Below are positions 16,242 to 25,287 of a stretch of DNA of 64,000 nucleotides, piece after piece. Within the stretch, counting starts at the first letter, position 1. Each line of letters opens with the position of its first letter. The notes beneath the pieces are model-generated. The model was not told where the DNA came from. It saw only the letters and a list, made by a program, of their open reading frames with translations, and searched no databases. The stretch covers positions 23,009-87,008 of the forward strand of contig NZ_BMQI01000018.1 in assembly GCF_014648035.1 (NCBI RefSeq), in the 5' to 3' direction. This stretch comes from Shewanella algicola (GTDB lineage: Bacteria > Pseudomonadota > Gammaproteobacteria > Enterobacterales > Shewanellaceae). The translations under genes and the position numbers were made by a program.

Positions 16242-17729
16242 TTATTGCATGTGTCGATAATGCTTATCAAGTGTTACTGCTATCCCTGCTGTTTGTACAA
16301 TGCGAGCATGGTGACGGGTCAGATACCTTGGGTCTGTGACGCCACATGAATGCGCAATCATAGTTAAATCATAATGAAGAAAATGATTATAGTTAGCCAC
16401 TCGGGCCGATTTGTCTTTTGGGTCTAGGCCTTGCTGCAAGCGAGTGTTGTGGGTCGTTATGCCTGTTGGGCAAGTATCTTTGTTGCACTGTAATGATTGA
16501 ATACAACCTAACGCGAACATATTACCTCTGGCCGAAGCAATAAAATCTGCGCCAGTAGCTAATGCCCAAGCAACATAAGATGGCATGACTAACTTACCGG
16601 TTGCGATGATTTTGATTCGCTGTTTTAAGCCGCGCTCGTTTAATAGATCAACTAATAATGGCAAGCTTTGTCTTAATGGTAAGCCCACATTATCCATTAA
16701 AGCCTGTGGTGCAGCACCTGTTCCACCGTCTGAGCTGTCGAGGGTAAAAAAGTCTGGAGAAGAGTCGACACCACGTCGTTCTATTTCGTCACATAGATCG
16801 CTTACCCAGGTTATATCGCCTAATACAGCTTTAATGCCAGTGGGTTTGCCTGTGATATCGCGCACTTGGTTAATCATATCGAGGATGTCACTCACACCTT
16901 TAAATTCAGCATGACCATTCGGGCTTATGGAGTCCTGGCCGATAGGGATACCCCTAATGGTGGCAATTTCTTCAGTCACTTTAATCGCAGGTAAAATCCC
17001 ACCTTTGCCGGGTTTTGCGCCTTGGCTTAATTTTATTTCGAACATTTTGACTTCAGGGTGTGCGGCTATATCAGTTAACTTTTGCGGGTCTAGATGTCCT
17101 TGTTCGTTGCGCACCCCGTATTTTGCTGTGCCGATTTGAAACACTAAATCACATTGCCCTTTCAAATGGTGTGGGCTCAGACCACCTTCTCCTGTATTTA
17201 ACCAACAGCCTGCTTTCGCGGCGCCATGAGACAATGCCGTTATTGCAGGGCGAGATAATGCACCAAAGCTCATGGCAGAAATATGGCAAATTTTATCAGT
17301 GCTATAGGGTTGCTTGCAGTTGGTGCCCACGGTTACCGCAATAGGTTGATGTTGCTCATGATCACTAATAGGAAAGGCCGAGTTCATAAACATGACTGTG
17401 CCAGGTTTGTCTAAAACCTGGGTTGAGCCAAAAGCGATAGTGCGATCAACATTTTTGGCAGCACGATATACCCAGCTTCGCTCTGCACGGTTGAAAGGCA
17501 GCTCTTCGCGGTCTTGGGAGAAAAAATATTGTCTAAAAAACTCGCCTTGTTTTTCAAATAAATATCGAAAGCGGCCAATTACAGGGTAATTGTGGCGTAC
17601 GGCCTGCTTAGTTTGCAATTTGTCAGCGATATACATGTAAACCACCGCGATAAGCAGTAGCCAAAACAGCACCAAAAATAAACCTGAGAACAAGTCTATT
17701 CCCCACATAAACCAATGTTGTTGTTCCAT
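16242..17729 (-). CDS. Membrane-anchored FMN-binding glutamate-synthase-like protein
   Basis: The product (495 residues) is the FMN/iron-sulfur central domain of GltB as a separate protein. It has one N-terminal membrane segment (about 12-33), then the barrel with SAMSFGALS (151-159), a GEGG/SPHHLKG region, GAKPGKGG, HAEFKG and LDSSDGGTGAAP (330-341). The 3Fe-4S cysteines are C409, C415 and C420 in GCIQSLQCNKDTCPTG. It lacks the amidotransferase domain and the C-terminal GXGXG domain of GltB, so it cannot by itself make glutamate from glutamine. The reaction is not known; an oxidoreductase using ammonia or another donor is possible. The ATG at 17729 is the only start upstream of the membrane segment. 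Confidence 0.85.
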   Translation of the reverse strand: MEQQHWFMWGIDLFSGLFLVLFWLLLIAVVYMYIADKLQTKQAVRHNYPVIGRFRYLFEKQGEFFRQYFFSQDREELPFNRAERSWVYRAAKNVDRTIAFGSTQVLDKPGTVMFMNSAFPISDHEQHQPIAVTVGTNCKQPYSTDKICHISAMSFGALSRPAITALSHGAAKAGCWLNTGEGGLSPHHLKGQCDLVFQIGTAKYGVRNEQGHLDPQKLTDIAAHPEVKMFEIKLSQGAKPGKGGILPAIKVTEEIATIRGIPIGQDSISPNGHAEFKGVSDILDMINQVRDITGKPTGIKAVLGDITWVSDLCDEIERRGVDSSPDFFTLDSSDGGTGAAPQALMDNVGLPLRQSLPLLVDLLNERGLKQRIKIIATGKLVMPSYVAWALATGADFIASARGNMFALGCIQSLQCNKDTCPTGITTHNTRLQQGLDPKDKSARVANYNHFLHYDLTMIAHSCGVTDPRYLTRHHARIVQTAGIAVTLDKHYRHMQ

Positions 17730-17924
17730 GCTGCAGTCCTTAATGATTGCGTATATTGATTACCATATTAGCCGCAATGAATTAGGGCAAGTTAAATTGA
17801 TGATATTAATCAGTAGACTAAAGCAGCTTGCCACTACATAGCTTAAAAAGATCGCTACAGCACTTTAGAAATCGGTGTGTTGGTCGATAATTAAGCTATC
17901 GGTCATTGTATGTGAGCCAAGATT

Positions 17925-18524
17925 ATGGATATTAAGTCAACTAATAGTGCCAGTGTAAACACGCAGAACAGTACTCAAAACACGGCCAATCAACAAGCAA
18001 CAAAAACCAATGATACAGAGCCTAAATTGACTAACAATCAACTCAGTCGTCAAATGATGAATAACTCGATTTTAGCTGCCCAAGAAGAAGTGAGTATTGC
18101 TGCTGGCGATAAATCGATGGCGCTGCTTTATCGTGCAGCCATTGAAGCCATCAATGAGGAGCTTGCCCCCACCATGGGCGAGAATGCGGTACAAAAAAAT
18201 GCTGAGGAGGGCATTGATTACTCGCCTGAAGCAACAGCCGACCGTATTGTGAGCTTTGCCACCAACTTTTTTTCGGTTCATCAGCAGCAAAATCAATCGA
18301 TGGGTTTTGATGAGCTGGTCAGTAGCTTTATGGTTAAGATTGGTGATGCAATTGACCAAGGTTTTAAAGAAGCCAGTGATATTTTGTCAGGATTGAAAGT
18401 ATTGCAAGGCGACATTGCCGACGGAGTAGACCAAACCTATGAATTGATACAGCAAAAACTGGCTCAGTTTGCACAAGACAGGTTAGATGCTAATGAGGTT
18501 AATACAGAAATCAAAGAGGCTTAG
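17925..18524 (+). CDS. DUF5610-type protein
   Basis: Uncharacterised, 199 residues. The N-terminal third is low-complexity, rich in Asn/Gln/Thr/Ser (STNSASVNTQNSTQNTANQQ). The rest resembles the DUF5610 pattern: AIEAINEELAP, DYSPEATADRIVSFATNFF and a C-terminal helix with GFDELVSSFM and IDQGFKEASDIL. No signal peptide or membrane segment. The gene is single, between the divergent FMN protein and fpr. Proteins of this domain are often seen near surface or flagellar genes, but no such genes are here. The family assignment is from memory of the pattern and not from a search. Confidence 0.65.
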   Translation: MDIKSTNSASVNTQNSTQNTANQQATKTNDTEPKLTNNQLSRQMMNNSILAAQEEVSIAAGDKSMALLYRAAIEAINEELAPTMGENAVQKNAEEGIDYSPEATADRIVSFATNFFSVHQQQNQSMGFDELVSSFMVKIGDAIDQGFKEASDILSGLKVLQGDIADGVDQTYELIQQKLAQFAQDRLDANEVNTEIKEA

Positions 18525-18657
18525 TCTTATGCAATAACATTGACGAGATCATGTAGAGGTTGCGATAAATATCATAAATAAACTTAGACTGTTAATTAAG
18601 CAAATATCTGTATAGATTGGTATTATTATTTATCGCCAATCTAAAAGGATACTCGCC

Positions 18658-19407
18658 ATGTGGATTAACGGTACTGTACTCAAACGCATTGACTGGAATG
18701 ACAAATTATTTTCTTTGCGTATTAAAGCTGATATTGAGCCCTTTATTGCCGGGCAATTTATTAAGTTGAGCCAAAAACGCGACGATAAGCGCGTAGCCCG
18801 AGCTTATTCACTTGTTAACCCGCCCGGCACTGATTATGTTGAAGTTCTTGCTGTGGCGGTAGAAGAGGGGCAACTCTCTCCCGATCTGCAAAGCCTAACC
18901 CCAGGTGACACAATCGAAATTACCCCTAAAGCTACCGGGTTTATGACCTTAGATGAGATCCCTCAAGGTGCTTTACAAGGTAAACATTTGTGGTTTTTAG
19001 CGACCGGAACCGCTGTTGGGCCGTTTATTTCTATGTTGGCAACCGAAGAACCTTGGCAACGGTTTGAAAAAGTAGTGCTGGTTTATGGTGTCAGGCTGGC
19101 TGAAGATTTAGCGTATCTTGATACCATTAAGCTGTTACAACAAAAATACCCCCAACAATTTATTTTTATCCCTATCGTAACCCGCGAAGCGTTTCCCGAT
19201 GCGTTATCTTGTCGGATCCCTGATGGAATAAGCAGTGGTTTAATTGAGCAAAAAGCTGGTATTGGCATTAATGCAGAATATTCACAAGTGATGATTTGTG
19301 GTAACCCAGGGATGATTAGTGACGCGCAAACTGCGTTAATCGAAAAAGGACTCAATAAAAACTTACGCCGTGCCCCTGGACAAATTACCGTTGAAAAATA
19401 TTGGTAA
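18658..19407 (+). CDS. fpr: Ferredoxin/flavodoxin-NADP+ reductase
   Basis: FAD enzyme that exchanges electrons between NADPH and ferredoxin or flavodoxin, 249 residues. The FAD domain has ARAYSLVNPPG (the RxYS motif) and the NADP domain has FLATGTAVGPFISML. The C-terminus is VEKYW, the aromatic FNR end. Start ATG 18658 follows AAGGA. In other gammaproteobacteria Fpr supports iron-sulfur repair and iron release; here it lies just before the Fur-controlled fbp operon on the same strand, but a 188-base gap with a Fur box separates them, so they are probably separate transcripts. Confidence 0.9.
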   Translation: MWINGTVLKRIDWNDKLFSLRIKADIEPFIAGQFIKLSQKRDDKRVARAYSLVNPPGTDYVEVLAVAVEEGQLSPDLQSLTPGDTIEITPKATGFMTLDEIPQGALQGKHLWFLATGTAVGPFISMLATEEPWQRFEKVVLVYGVRLAEDLAYLDTIKLLQQKYPQQFIFIPIVTREAFPDALSCRIPDGISSGLIEQKAGIGINAEYSQVMICGNPGMISDAQTALIEKGLNKNLRRAPGQITVEKYW

Positions 19408-19525
19408 CTTGCATTTTTAGCTAATTGAATTTTTTTAGAGGAGAGGGTGTTTACATTCTGTTGACTTAAAGTACGAAAAAATTAAACAGTGCTTGCTCAA
19501 TATGTGACGTTTATCTATCATGTAT

Positions 19526-19544
19526 GCAATTGATAACTATTATC
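19526..19544. promoter_or_regulatory. Fur box upstream of fbpABC
   Basis: GCAATTGATAACTATTATC matches the 19-bp Fur consensus GATAATGATAATCATTATC at 14 of 19 positions, with the right half 6 of 6. It lies 51 bases before the fbpA start, as expected for iron-repressed uptake. Confidence 0.75.
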
Positions 19545-19595
19545 ACTTACATTTTGAAAGGCTTTTTTAAAGCTTGATCACAGGAGAGTGCCACA

Positions 19596-20603
19596 ATGAA
19601 ATTGCTCAATAACGTCGTATTGTTAGGATTAGCTGGTATGACATTTTCTGCCACAGCGGCAGATCCTCTGACCGTTTATTCTTATCGCCAAGCATTTTTA
19701 GTTGAGCCAATCCTAGAAAAATTTACAGAACAAACCGGCGTTGGCGTCAATGTGGTGTTTGCTAAAGACGGCATTGCAGAGCGTATAGCTCGTGAAGGTC
19801 GTTTATCCCCTGCAGATGTGGTTTTAACCTCTGATTTTTCGCGTTTAATGGAGTTAGTTGAAAAAGAGTTGGTTAGCCCAGTTAATAGTTCTGCTATTGA
19901 TGAAAATATCCCCGCGCAATATCGCTCACCTAATCACGATTGGTTCGCATTAACTATGCGCGTGCGCAACGTATACTCTTCAAAAGAACGTACTGGCAAA
20001 ATTGACATTGATTATCAAGATTTAGCGTCAGAGCAATACAAAGGCAAAATTTGTACCCGCAGTGGTAAACATCCTTATAATGTGGCCCTTGTTGCCTCAA
20101 TGATTGCTCACGACGGTGAAGCTTCAACCAAAGCATGGCTTGAAGGTGTTAAAGCGAATTTAGCTCGTAAGCCACAAGGTAATGACCGCGCCCAAGTGTT
20201 AGCAATTAAAGAAGGCTTATGTGATATCGCCATTGGTAATAGCTACTATTACGGTAAAATGATGATGGATAAAAACCAAAAAAGCTGGGCTGAAGCGGTT
20301 TATATTAACTTTCCAAATCAACAAAACCGTGGCGCACATATCAACGTATCAGGTATGGCTTTAGCAAAACATTCACCTAACAAAGATAATGCGATCAAAT
20401 TGATGGAGTTTTTAACTTCAAATGTTGCTCAAGGCATGTATGCTGAAGTGAATATGGAATATCCCGTAAAGGCGGATGTTGCGCCATCTGAACTGGTTGC
20501 ATCGTGGGGCGACTTTAAAGCGGATTCACTGCCTATTTATAAATTAGCAGAAAATCATCAAGCAGCAATTAAGTTATTAGATGAAGTAAAATTTGATCTG
20601 TAA
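19596..20603 (+). CDS. fbpA: Ferric iron ABC transporter, periplasmic binding protein
   Basis: Binds free or chelated Fe3+ in the periplasm and delivers it to FbpB. The 335-residue product has a signal peptide (MKLLNNVVLLGLAGMTFSATA, cleavage near 21-22), then the iron-binding-protein start LTVYSYRQAFLVEPIL. Iron ligands of this family are tyrosines: Y217-Y219 in SYYYGK is the conserved cluster, and Y30 (YSYR) is probably another. The group is the FutA/IdiA type rather than FbpA of Neisseria. It is followed by permease and ATPase genes; a hairpin separates it from fbpB. The Fur box predicts repression by iron. Confidence 0.92.
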   Translation: MKLLNNVVLLGLAGMTFSATAADPLTVYSYRQAFLVEPILEKFTEQTGVGVNVVFAKDGIAERIAREGRLSPADVVLTSDFSRLMELVEKELVSPVNSSAIDENIPAQYRSPNHDWFALTMRVRNVYSSKERTGKIDIDYQDLASEQYKGKICTRSGKHPYNVALVASMIAHDGEASTKAWLEGVKANLARKPQGNDRAQVLAIKEGLCDIAIGNSYYYGKMMMDKNQKSWAEAVYINFPNQQNRGAHINVSGMALAKHSPNKDNAIKLMEFLTSNVAQGMYAEVNMEYPVKADVAPSELVASWGDFKADSLPIYKLAENHQAAIKLLDEVKFDL

Positions 20604-20625
20604 TTAAGTGCGGTTTTTTCAGTAT

Positions 20626-20656
20626 CAGCGCGTTGTTAAAAAATAATAACGCGCTG
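20626..20656 (+). repeat. Intercistronic hairpin between fbpA and fbpB
   Basis: CAGCGCGTT (20626-20634) pairs with AACGCGCTG (20648-20656), with a further TTA/TAA pairing inside, and no T-tract after it. Such hairpins after binding-protein genes usually protect the upstream mRNA and keep the binding protein in excess over the membrane parts. Confidence 0.7.
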
Positions 20657-20675
20657 AATTAATTCGGTAGACTTT

Positions 20676-22307
20676 ATGATCTTAGGGTTAACCAGAAGCT
20701 GGTCGCTTATTGGTTATTTGATTACTGCAGTATTATTGTTACCGCTACTTGCGCTTATTGTCCAGGCTACTCAACCAGACGAAGCGGTATTCACCCATCT
20801 GTTTGACACGGTATTGCCTACCTATATTTCCAATAGCTTACTGCTAATGTTACTTGTTGGATTTGGCTCACTCGTCATCGCTATACCTGCCGCTTGGTTT
20901 GTGGCTCGTTGTGAGTTTCCTGGACGACGTTATTTTCAATGGCTATTGTTATTACCTCTGGCCATGCCTGCTTATATTGTCGCTTATGTTTATACCGATA
21001 TGCTCGACTATGCAGGCCCTGTGCAGCGCGCAATGCGGGCATGGTTTGAATGGCAAACACCTCATGATTATTACTTCCCCGCTATTCGCAGTATTGGTGG
21101 TGCCGCGGTTATGTTGTCGTTGGTATTGTTTCCTTATATTTACTTGTTGGCTCGCACTGCATTTATGGAACAATCGTCTCACTTTTTACACGCGTCTAGA
21201 GTGATGGGATGTGGGCCTTGGCGTAGCTTTTGGCGGTTAGCGTTACCCATGGCGCGTCCTGCTCTAGCGGTGGGGGTTGCACTAGTGGCAATGGAAACCG
21301 CCGCCGACTTTGCCACAGTAAGTTATTTTGCGGTGCCAACATTAACCACTGCTGTTTACGATACATGGCTAGGTTATGGCAGTTTAACCGCAGCAGCTAA
21401 ACTGTCGGCAATTATGTTACTGGTGGTATTTAGCATGGTGGGCGTTGAGCGTTTTGCTCGGCGCAAACAGCAATTATTTCAAAAGCAGTCAAGATTAAAT
21501 GAAGCCGATAGATACCATTTAGCGCCAGCCAAAGCATGGGCAGCATGGAGCTATTGTATGGGCCTATTGGTAGTATCATTTTTACTGCCTTTTGTTGTGT
21601 TGTGCGCATACGCTGTTGACTACTTTAGCGAAAGTTGGGATGACCGTTTTTGGCAGTACAGCATTAATAGTTTGTATATAGCGGCTATTGTGAGCTTTAT
21701 CTGTGTGGCTTTTGCGGTGGTGTTAATGTTTGTTAGGCGCGTGAGCCCGCGCCCAAGCGATAAGCTTGCCTCACGCTTGAGCAGTACTGGCTATGCCTTA
21801 CCCGGCACGGTATTAGCGATTGGTGTATTGGTTCCGTTGACCTATGCTGACTTTGCCATTAATGACTTAATGGCATGGTTTGGCGCCAAAGGCCCTGGAC
21901 TGTTATTTACGGGTAGCGTATTTGCGTTAATTTTTGCATTTTGCGTGCGTTTTGTTGCGATTGCGATTGGCAGTCTAGAGAGCAGTTATAAGCGTATTTC
22001 CCCCTCGCTTGATATGGCGAGCATCACGTTAGGCCAATCACCTCGGCAATTATTGTGCAGTGTTCACCTTCCGTTATTACGTAAAGGCATGTTTGCGGGT
22101 GCATTATTAGTGTTTATAGAAAGCATGAAAGAATTACCTGCAGCATTGTTACTTCGCCCTATTGGGTTTGAAAACCTAGCCACGTATGTCTTTCAATTTG
22201 TCTCAGATGAGAAGTTAGAGCATGGGGCTTTAGCCGCAATTGTAATTGTGTTGGTTGGGCTAGTACCATTGATTTATTTGAACCGTTCGTTGGAGCAATC
22301 ACGCTAA
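20676..22307 (+). CDS. fbpB: Ferric iron ABC transporter, fused permease
   Basis: Inner-membrane permease of the iron importer, 543 residues. It is a head-to-tail fusion of two permease halves, each with about six membrane segments and an EAA-type loop (RVMGCGPWRSFWRLALPMARPALAVG in the first; MASITLGQSPRQLLCSVHLPLL in the second). That is the normal form for FbpB/SfuB. It is followed by fbpC with one base between stop and start. Its own ribosome site is weak (GGTAG), which with the upstream hairpin fits lower expression than fbpA. Confidence 0.92.
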   Translation: MILGLTRSWSLIGYLITAVLLLPLLALIVQATQPDEAVFTHLFDTVLPTYISNSLLLMLLVGFGSLVIAIPAAWFVARCEFPGRRYFQWLLLLPLAMPAYIVAYVYTDMLDYAGPVQRAMRAWFEWQTPHDYYFPAIRSIGGAAVMLSLVLFPYIYLLARTAFMEQSSHFLHASRVMGCGPWRSFWRLALPMARPALAVGVALVAMETAADFATVSYFAVPTLTTAVYDTWLGYGSLTAAAKLSAIMLLVVFSMVGVERFARRKQQLFQKQSRLNEADRYHLAPAKAWAAWSYCMGLLVVSFLLPFVVLCAYAVDYFSESWDDRFWQYSINSLYIAAIVSFICVAFAVVLMFVRRVSPRPSDKLASRLSSTGYALPGTVLAIGVLVPLTYADFAINDLMAWFGAKGPGLLFTGSVFALIFAFCVRFVAIAIGSLESSYKRISPSLDMASITLGQSPRQLLCSVHLPLLRKGMFAGALLVFIESMKELPAALLLRPIGFENLATYVFQFVSDEKLEHGALAAIVIVLVGLVPLIYLNRSLEQSR

Positions 22308-22308
22308 T

Positions 22309-23343
22309 ATGTCTACTTTATCTATTCATAATGTCACTAGTGATTACCAGGGGCGGGTGATATTAAAGCAGTTAGATTTAACCCTACAACAAGGCGAAAT
22401 CGTTGCGTTATTGGGCCCCAGTGGCTGTGGCAAAACCACATTGTTAAAAGCGATAGCGGGGTTACAGGCCATCAGTGAAGGCAGCATTAGCATTAATGGT
22501 CAGGTGCTCAGTGGTAATGGGATTTTCGTTGCCAGTGAGCAACGAGGCGTGGGGATGATTTTTCAAGATTATGCCTTATTCCCTCATTTATCGGTTGCTG
22601 ACAATATTTTATTTGGGGTAAAAGGCTTAAATAAGCTTGAGCGCCAAACAAGATTAGAAGACATGCTTGAACTGGTTAAATTAACCGGGCTTGGTGATCG
22701 TTATCCTCATGAGCTTTCTGGGGGGCAGCAGCAACGAGTCTCCATTGCGCGAGCTCTGGCATATGAACCAGAGCTCATGCTACTTGATGAGCCTTTTTCT
22801 AATATCGATGCACAGGTACGCCATGAGATGATGCTAGAAATCCGCGCAATTTTAAAACAACGTAATGTCAGTGCCGTGTTTGTTACTCACAGTAAAGACG
22901 AAGCTTTTGTATTTGCAGATCAATTAGCGTTATTTGAACAAGGCCGGATAGTGCAACATGGCGCTGCAGAAACCTTGTATTCAAATCCAAACAGTCAATA
23001 CGTTGCCGACTTTTTAGGAACCACAAATTATCTCGATGTGACGGTAACCGCTGAAAAACAAGTTGATTCACCTCTAGGGACTGTCTTCAGCACGACAACT
23101 CTACCTCATACTATCGGTTCTAAAGGGAAGCTATTATTAAGACCGCAGCAAATCTTGCTACAAGCCAATGACAAAGGAAGCGCTGAAATTATCGAAAGGC
23201 GTTTTTTGGGCTCAGTTTGCCATTATCATGTTGTGCAAAATGGGGTGTTTTTAGAAATTAACAGCCCAATGATGAATTTTAGCATTGGACAGCGAGTGCA
23301 ATTAGTTATTCCAGAGCATCAGTTAGTGGTGTTTAGTGAATAA
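22309..23343 (+). CDS. fbpC: Ferric iron ABC transporter, ATP-binding protein
   Basis: Cytoplasmic ATPase that powers FbpB, 344 residues. Walker A GPSGCGKTT (about 36-44), Q-loop MIFQDYALFPH, signature LSGGQQQRVSIARAL, Walker B LMLLDEPFSNID, H-loop VFVTHSKDEA. A C-terminal domain of about 100 residues (RPQQILLQ, FLGSVCHYHV) resembles the TOBE regulatory part. It starts one base after the fbpB stop, with TGGAG inside the end of fbpB as ribosome site. Confidence 0.92.
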   Translation: MSTLSIHNVTSDYQGRVILKQLDLTLQQGEIVALLGPSGCGKTTLLKAIAGLQAISEGSISINGQVLSGNGIFVASEQRGVGMIFQDYALFPHLSVADNILFGVKGLNKLERQTRLEDMLELVKLTGLGDRYPHELSGGQQQRVSIARALAYEPELMLLDEPFSNIDAQVRHEMMLEIRAILKQRNVSAVFVTHSKDEAFVFADQLALFEQGRIVQHGAAETLYSNPNSQYVADFLGTTNYLDVTVTAEKQVDSPLGTVFSTTTLPHTIGSKGKLLLRPQQILLQANDKGSAEIIERRFLGSVCHYHVVQNGVFLEINSPMMNFSIGQRVQLVIPEHQLVVFSE

Positions 23344-23540
23344 TGCTAAAGCTTATTAGTTTTTACTGATGAAAATTATCCAGCCAAAACAGTTATTGAT
23401 TTAAATGTGAGAGTACATCAAGTAATTTGTTTGTATTTAAGCTAAAGTGTTTTGGCTTAATGATATCAAATCAAATATGATCAAATTGTTAAGTTATAAG
23501 CATTTAGGCCGACATAAAGTATTAAGGTGGATGAGTAAAT

Positions 23541-24479
23541 ATGGGTAACCAAGTTATGCCTCGTGAACAATTAGGGATTTGCGCTGAAGGTAATTTACAC
23601 AGTGTGTATTTAATGTTTAACGCCATCGACGGCGTAGAAGAACAATTACGTCCTTCAATTGCCAATGTGGCGCAATACATTTATGAACTCACGGACCAAT
23701 ATGCCGACAGTGCTTTTAATGGCTTTGTAGGAATTGGCGCAAATTTTTGGGACACCTTTTATCCACAAGCTCGCCCTGCATTACTAAAACCGTTTCCCTC
23801 AATGAATGAAGGCAACCGCGATGCACCTGCAATGGAATACGACCTTTTTGTCCACATTCGTTGTGATCGTTATGATATTTTGCACCTAGTGGCTAACGAA
23901 ATTAACCAAATGTTTGAAGATTTAGTCGAACTTGTTGATGAAGAGCGTGGTTTCCGTTTTATGGACAGCCGCGATTTAACCGGTTTTGTTGATGGCACCG
24001 AAAACCCTAAAGGTCGTCATCGCCAAGAAGTGGCATTAGTGGGTAATGAAGACGCAGAATTTACTTCAGGTAGTTATGTCCACGTACAAAAGTACAAGCA
24101 TAATTTAAGTAAGTGGCATCGTTTACCCCTTAAAAAGCAAGAAGATATTTACGGGCGTACCAAGGTTGACGATATTGAATATGAATCGGAAGATAAGCCT
24201 CTAACCAGTCATACTAAGCGGGTTAATTTAAAAGATGATCAAGGTAAGTCGCTTGAAATTTTACGCCAAAGCATGCCTTATGGTTCGGTAAAAGAGCAGG
24301 GATTAGTGTTTATTTCTGTGTGTCGTACACCTGAGCATTTTGAGAAAATGTTACGCAGTATGGTGCATGGTGATGCTCACGGTAATCACGACCATTTAAT
24401 GCTATTCACAAAAGCACTTACAGGCTCTTCATTCTTTGTACCATCACTTGATTTTTTAACTCAATTTGATGATGCTTAG
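23541..24479 (+). CDS. Dyp-type heme peroxidase (TyrA-like)
   Basis: Dye-decolourising heme peroxidase, 312 residues. The signature GFVDGTENP (148-156) gives the catalytic D151, and H224 (LTSHTKR) is the likely proximal heme ligand, the same number as in the Shewanella oneidensis TyrA structure. Conserved distal Arg lies in SVCRTPEHFEKML. No signal peptide, so it is cytoplasmic or encapsulated; no encapsulin gene is in the window. It follows fbpC by 197 bases, on the same strand, and may belong to the same iron-linked block. Its physiological substrate is unknown. Confidence 0.9.
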   Translation: MGNQVMPREQLGICAEGNLHSVYLMFNAIDGVEEQLRPSIANVAQYIYELTDQYADSAFNGFVGIGANFWDTFYPQARPALLKPFPSMNEGNRDAPAMEYDLFVHIRCDRYDILHLVANEINQMFEDLVELVDEERGFRFMDSRDLTGFVDGTENPKGRHRQEVALVGNEDAEFTSGSYVHVQKYKHNLSKWHRLPLKKQEDIYGRTKVDDIEYESEDKPLTSHTKRVNLKDDQGKSLEILRQSMPYGSVKEQGLVFISVCRTPEHFEKMLRSMVHGDAHGNHDHLMLFTKALTGSSFFVPSLDFLTQFDDA

Positions 24480-24496
24480 CGCTTGATAAAAGAATA

Positions 24497-24526
24497 AAAA
24501 AAGCAATGCGATAGCATTGCTTTTTG
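24497..24526. terminator. Bidirectional terminator between Dyp peroxidase gene and argR
   Basis: Stem AAAGCAATGC / GCATTGCTTT with a short GATA-type loop, A-run on the left and T-run on the right. It sits between convergent genes and can serve both. Confidence 0.9.
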
Positions 24527-24590
24527 TATTTTGGATAACGATCACGTTGCAAAATACAACGTTGAATATTTAGTCGCTTAAATCATATTT

Positions 24591-25061
24591 TTATTCGGTG
24601 TAATTAAACAGTGATTTAACGGTCTCAAGCGTGTCATCAATTGTTTTGATGCTGGCTGGGCAGATAAAGATAGTATCGTCACCTGCAATCGTACCTAAAA
24701 TACCTTCTGGTTTACCTATTGAGTCGAGTAAACGGGCAATCAATTGTGCTGCTCCTGGGCTGGTGCGTACCACAATCATAGCTTGGTTATGATCTACGTC
24801 TAGCACGAGGTTTTTCAATGGGCTACCAGCAGTGGGCACCCCGAGTTCAGCTGGAAGGCAATATACCATCTCTTGTTTGGCATTGCGGGTACGAACCGCG
24901 CCAAATTTACTAAGCATGCGCGACACTTTAGATTGATTAATATTACCGAATCCTTCGGTTTGTAGCGCATTAACAATCTCGCTTTGGCTTCCAAAGCGCT
25001 CTTCTTTTAGAATCGCTTTAAAGGTTTTTACGAGCTCATCCTGATTTTTTGTCGCTGGCAT
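24591..25061 (-). CDS. argR: Arginine repressor ArgR
   Basis: Arginine-sensing hexameric repressor of arginine biosynthesis, 156 residues. The N-terminal winged helix has [12 protein letters not shown] and the [11 protein letters not shown] recognition region. The C-terminal domain (about 80-150) has [13 protein letters not shown] and [15 protein letters not shown] with the arginine-contacting GTIAGDDT. In many Shewanella argR is divergent from mdh, but here the upstream side holds an ARG box and then a broken lipoprotein gene. Autoregulation is likely. Confidence 0.93.
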   Translation of the reverse strand: MPATKNQDELVKTFKAILKEERFGSQSEIVNALQTEGFGNINQSKVSRMLSKFGAVRTRNAKQEMVYCLPAELGVPTAGSPLKNLVLDVDHNQAMIVVRTSPGAAQLIARLLDSIGKPEGILGTIAGDDTIFICPASIKTIDDTLETVKSLFNYTE

Positions 25062-25173
25062 AGTGAAAATTCATCTTATAGTTGTTATATAAAAAATTTT
25101 ATAATTGTTATTCAAAAAAACTAGCTCATTTTGAATAGATTGCTTGATTAAGTCAAGAACGAATCAGATTTGC

Positions 25174-25187
25174 TGAATAAAAATTCA
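25174..25187. promoter_or_regulatory. ARG box upstream of argR
   Basis: TGAAT-AAAA-ATTCA: the core ARG box TGAATWWWWATTCA with no mismatch, 113 bases before the argR start. A weaker second half-matched box can be drawn at 25151-25168, three bases away. Two boxes with this spacing are usual for ArgR operators. Confidence 0.7.
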
Positions 25188-25287
25188 TTTGTAAAGTGGA
25201 ACTTTATGCTGACACTTTACGCCGAGCCTTGAGCGTAAGGCAAAGCTGATTGGCAGGTATGCCTCATGATTTAGATGATGTGTATTG

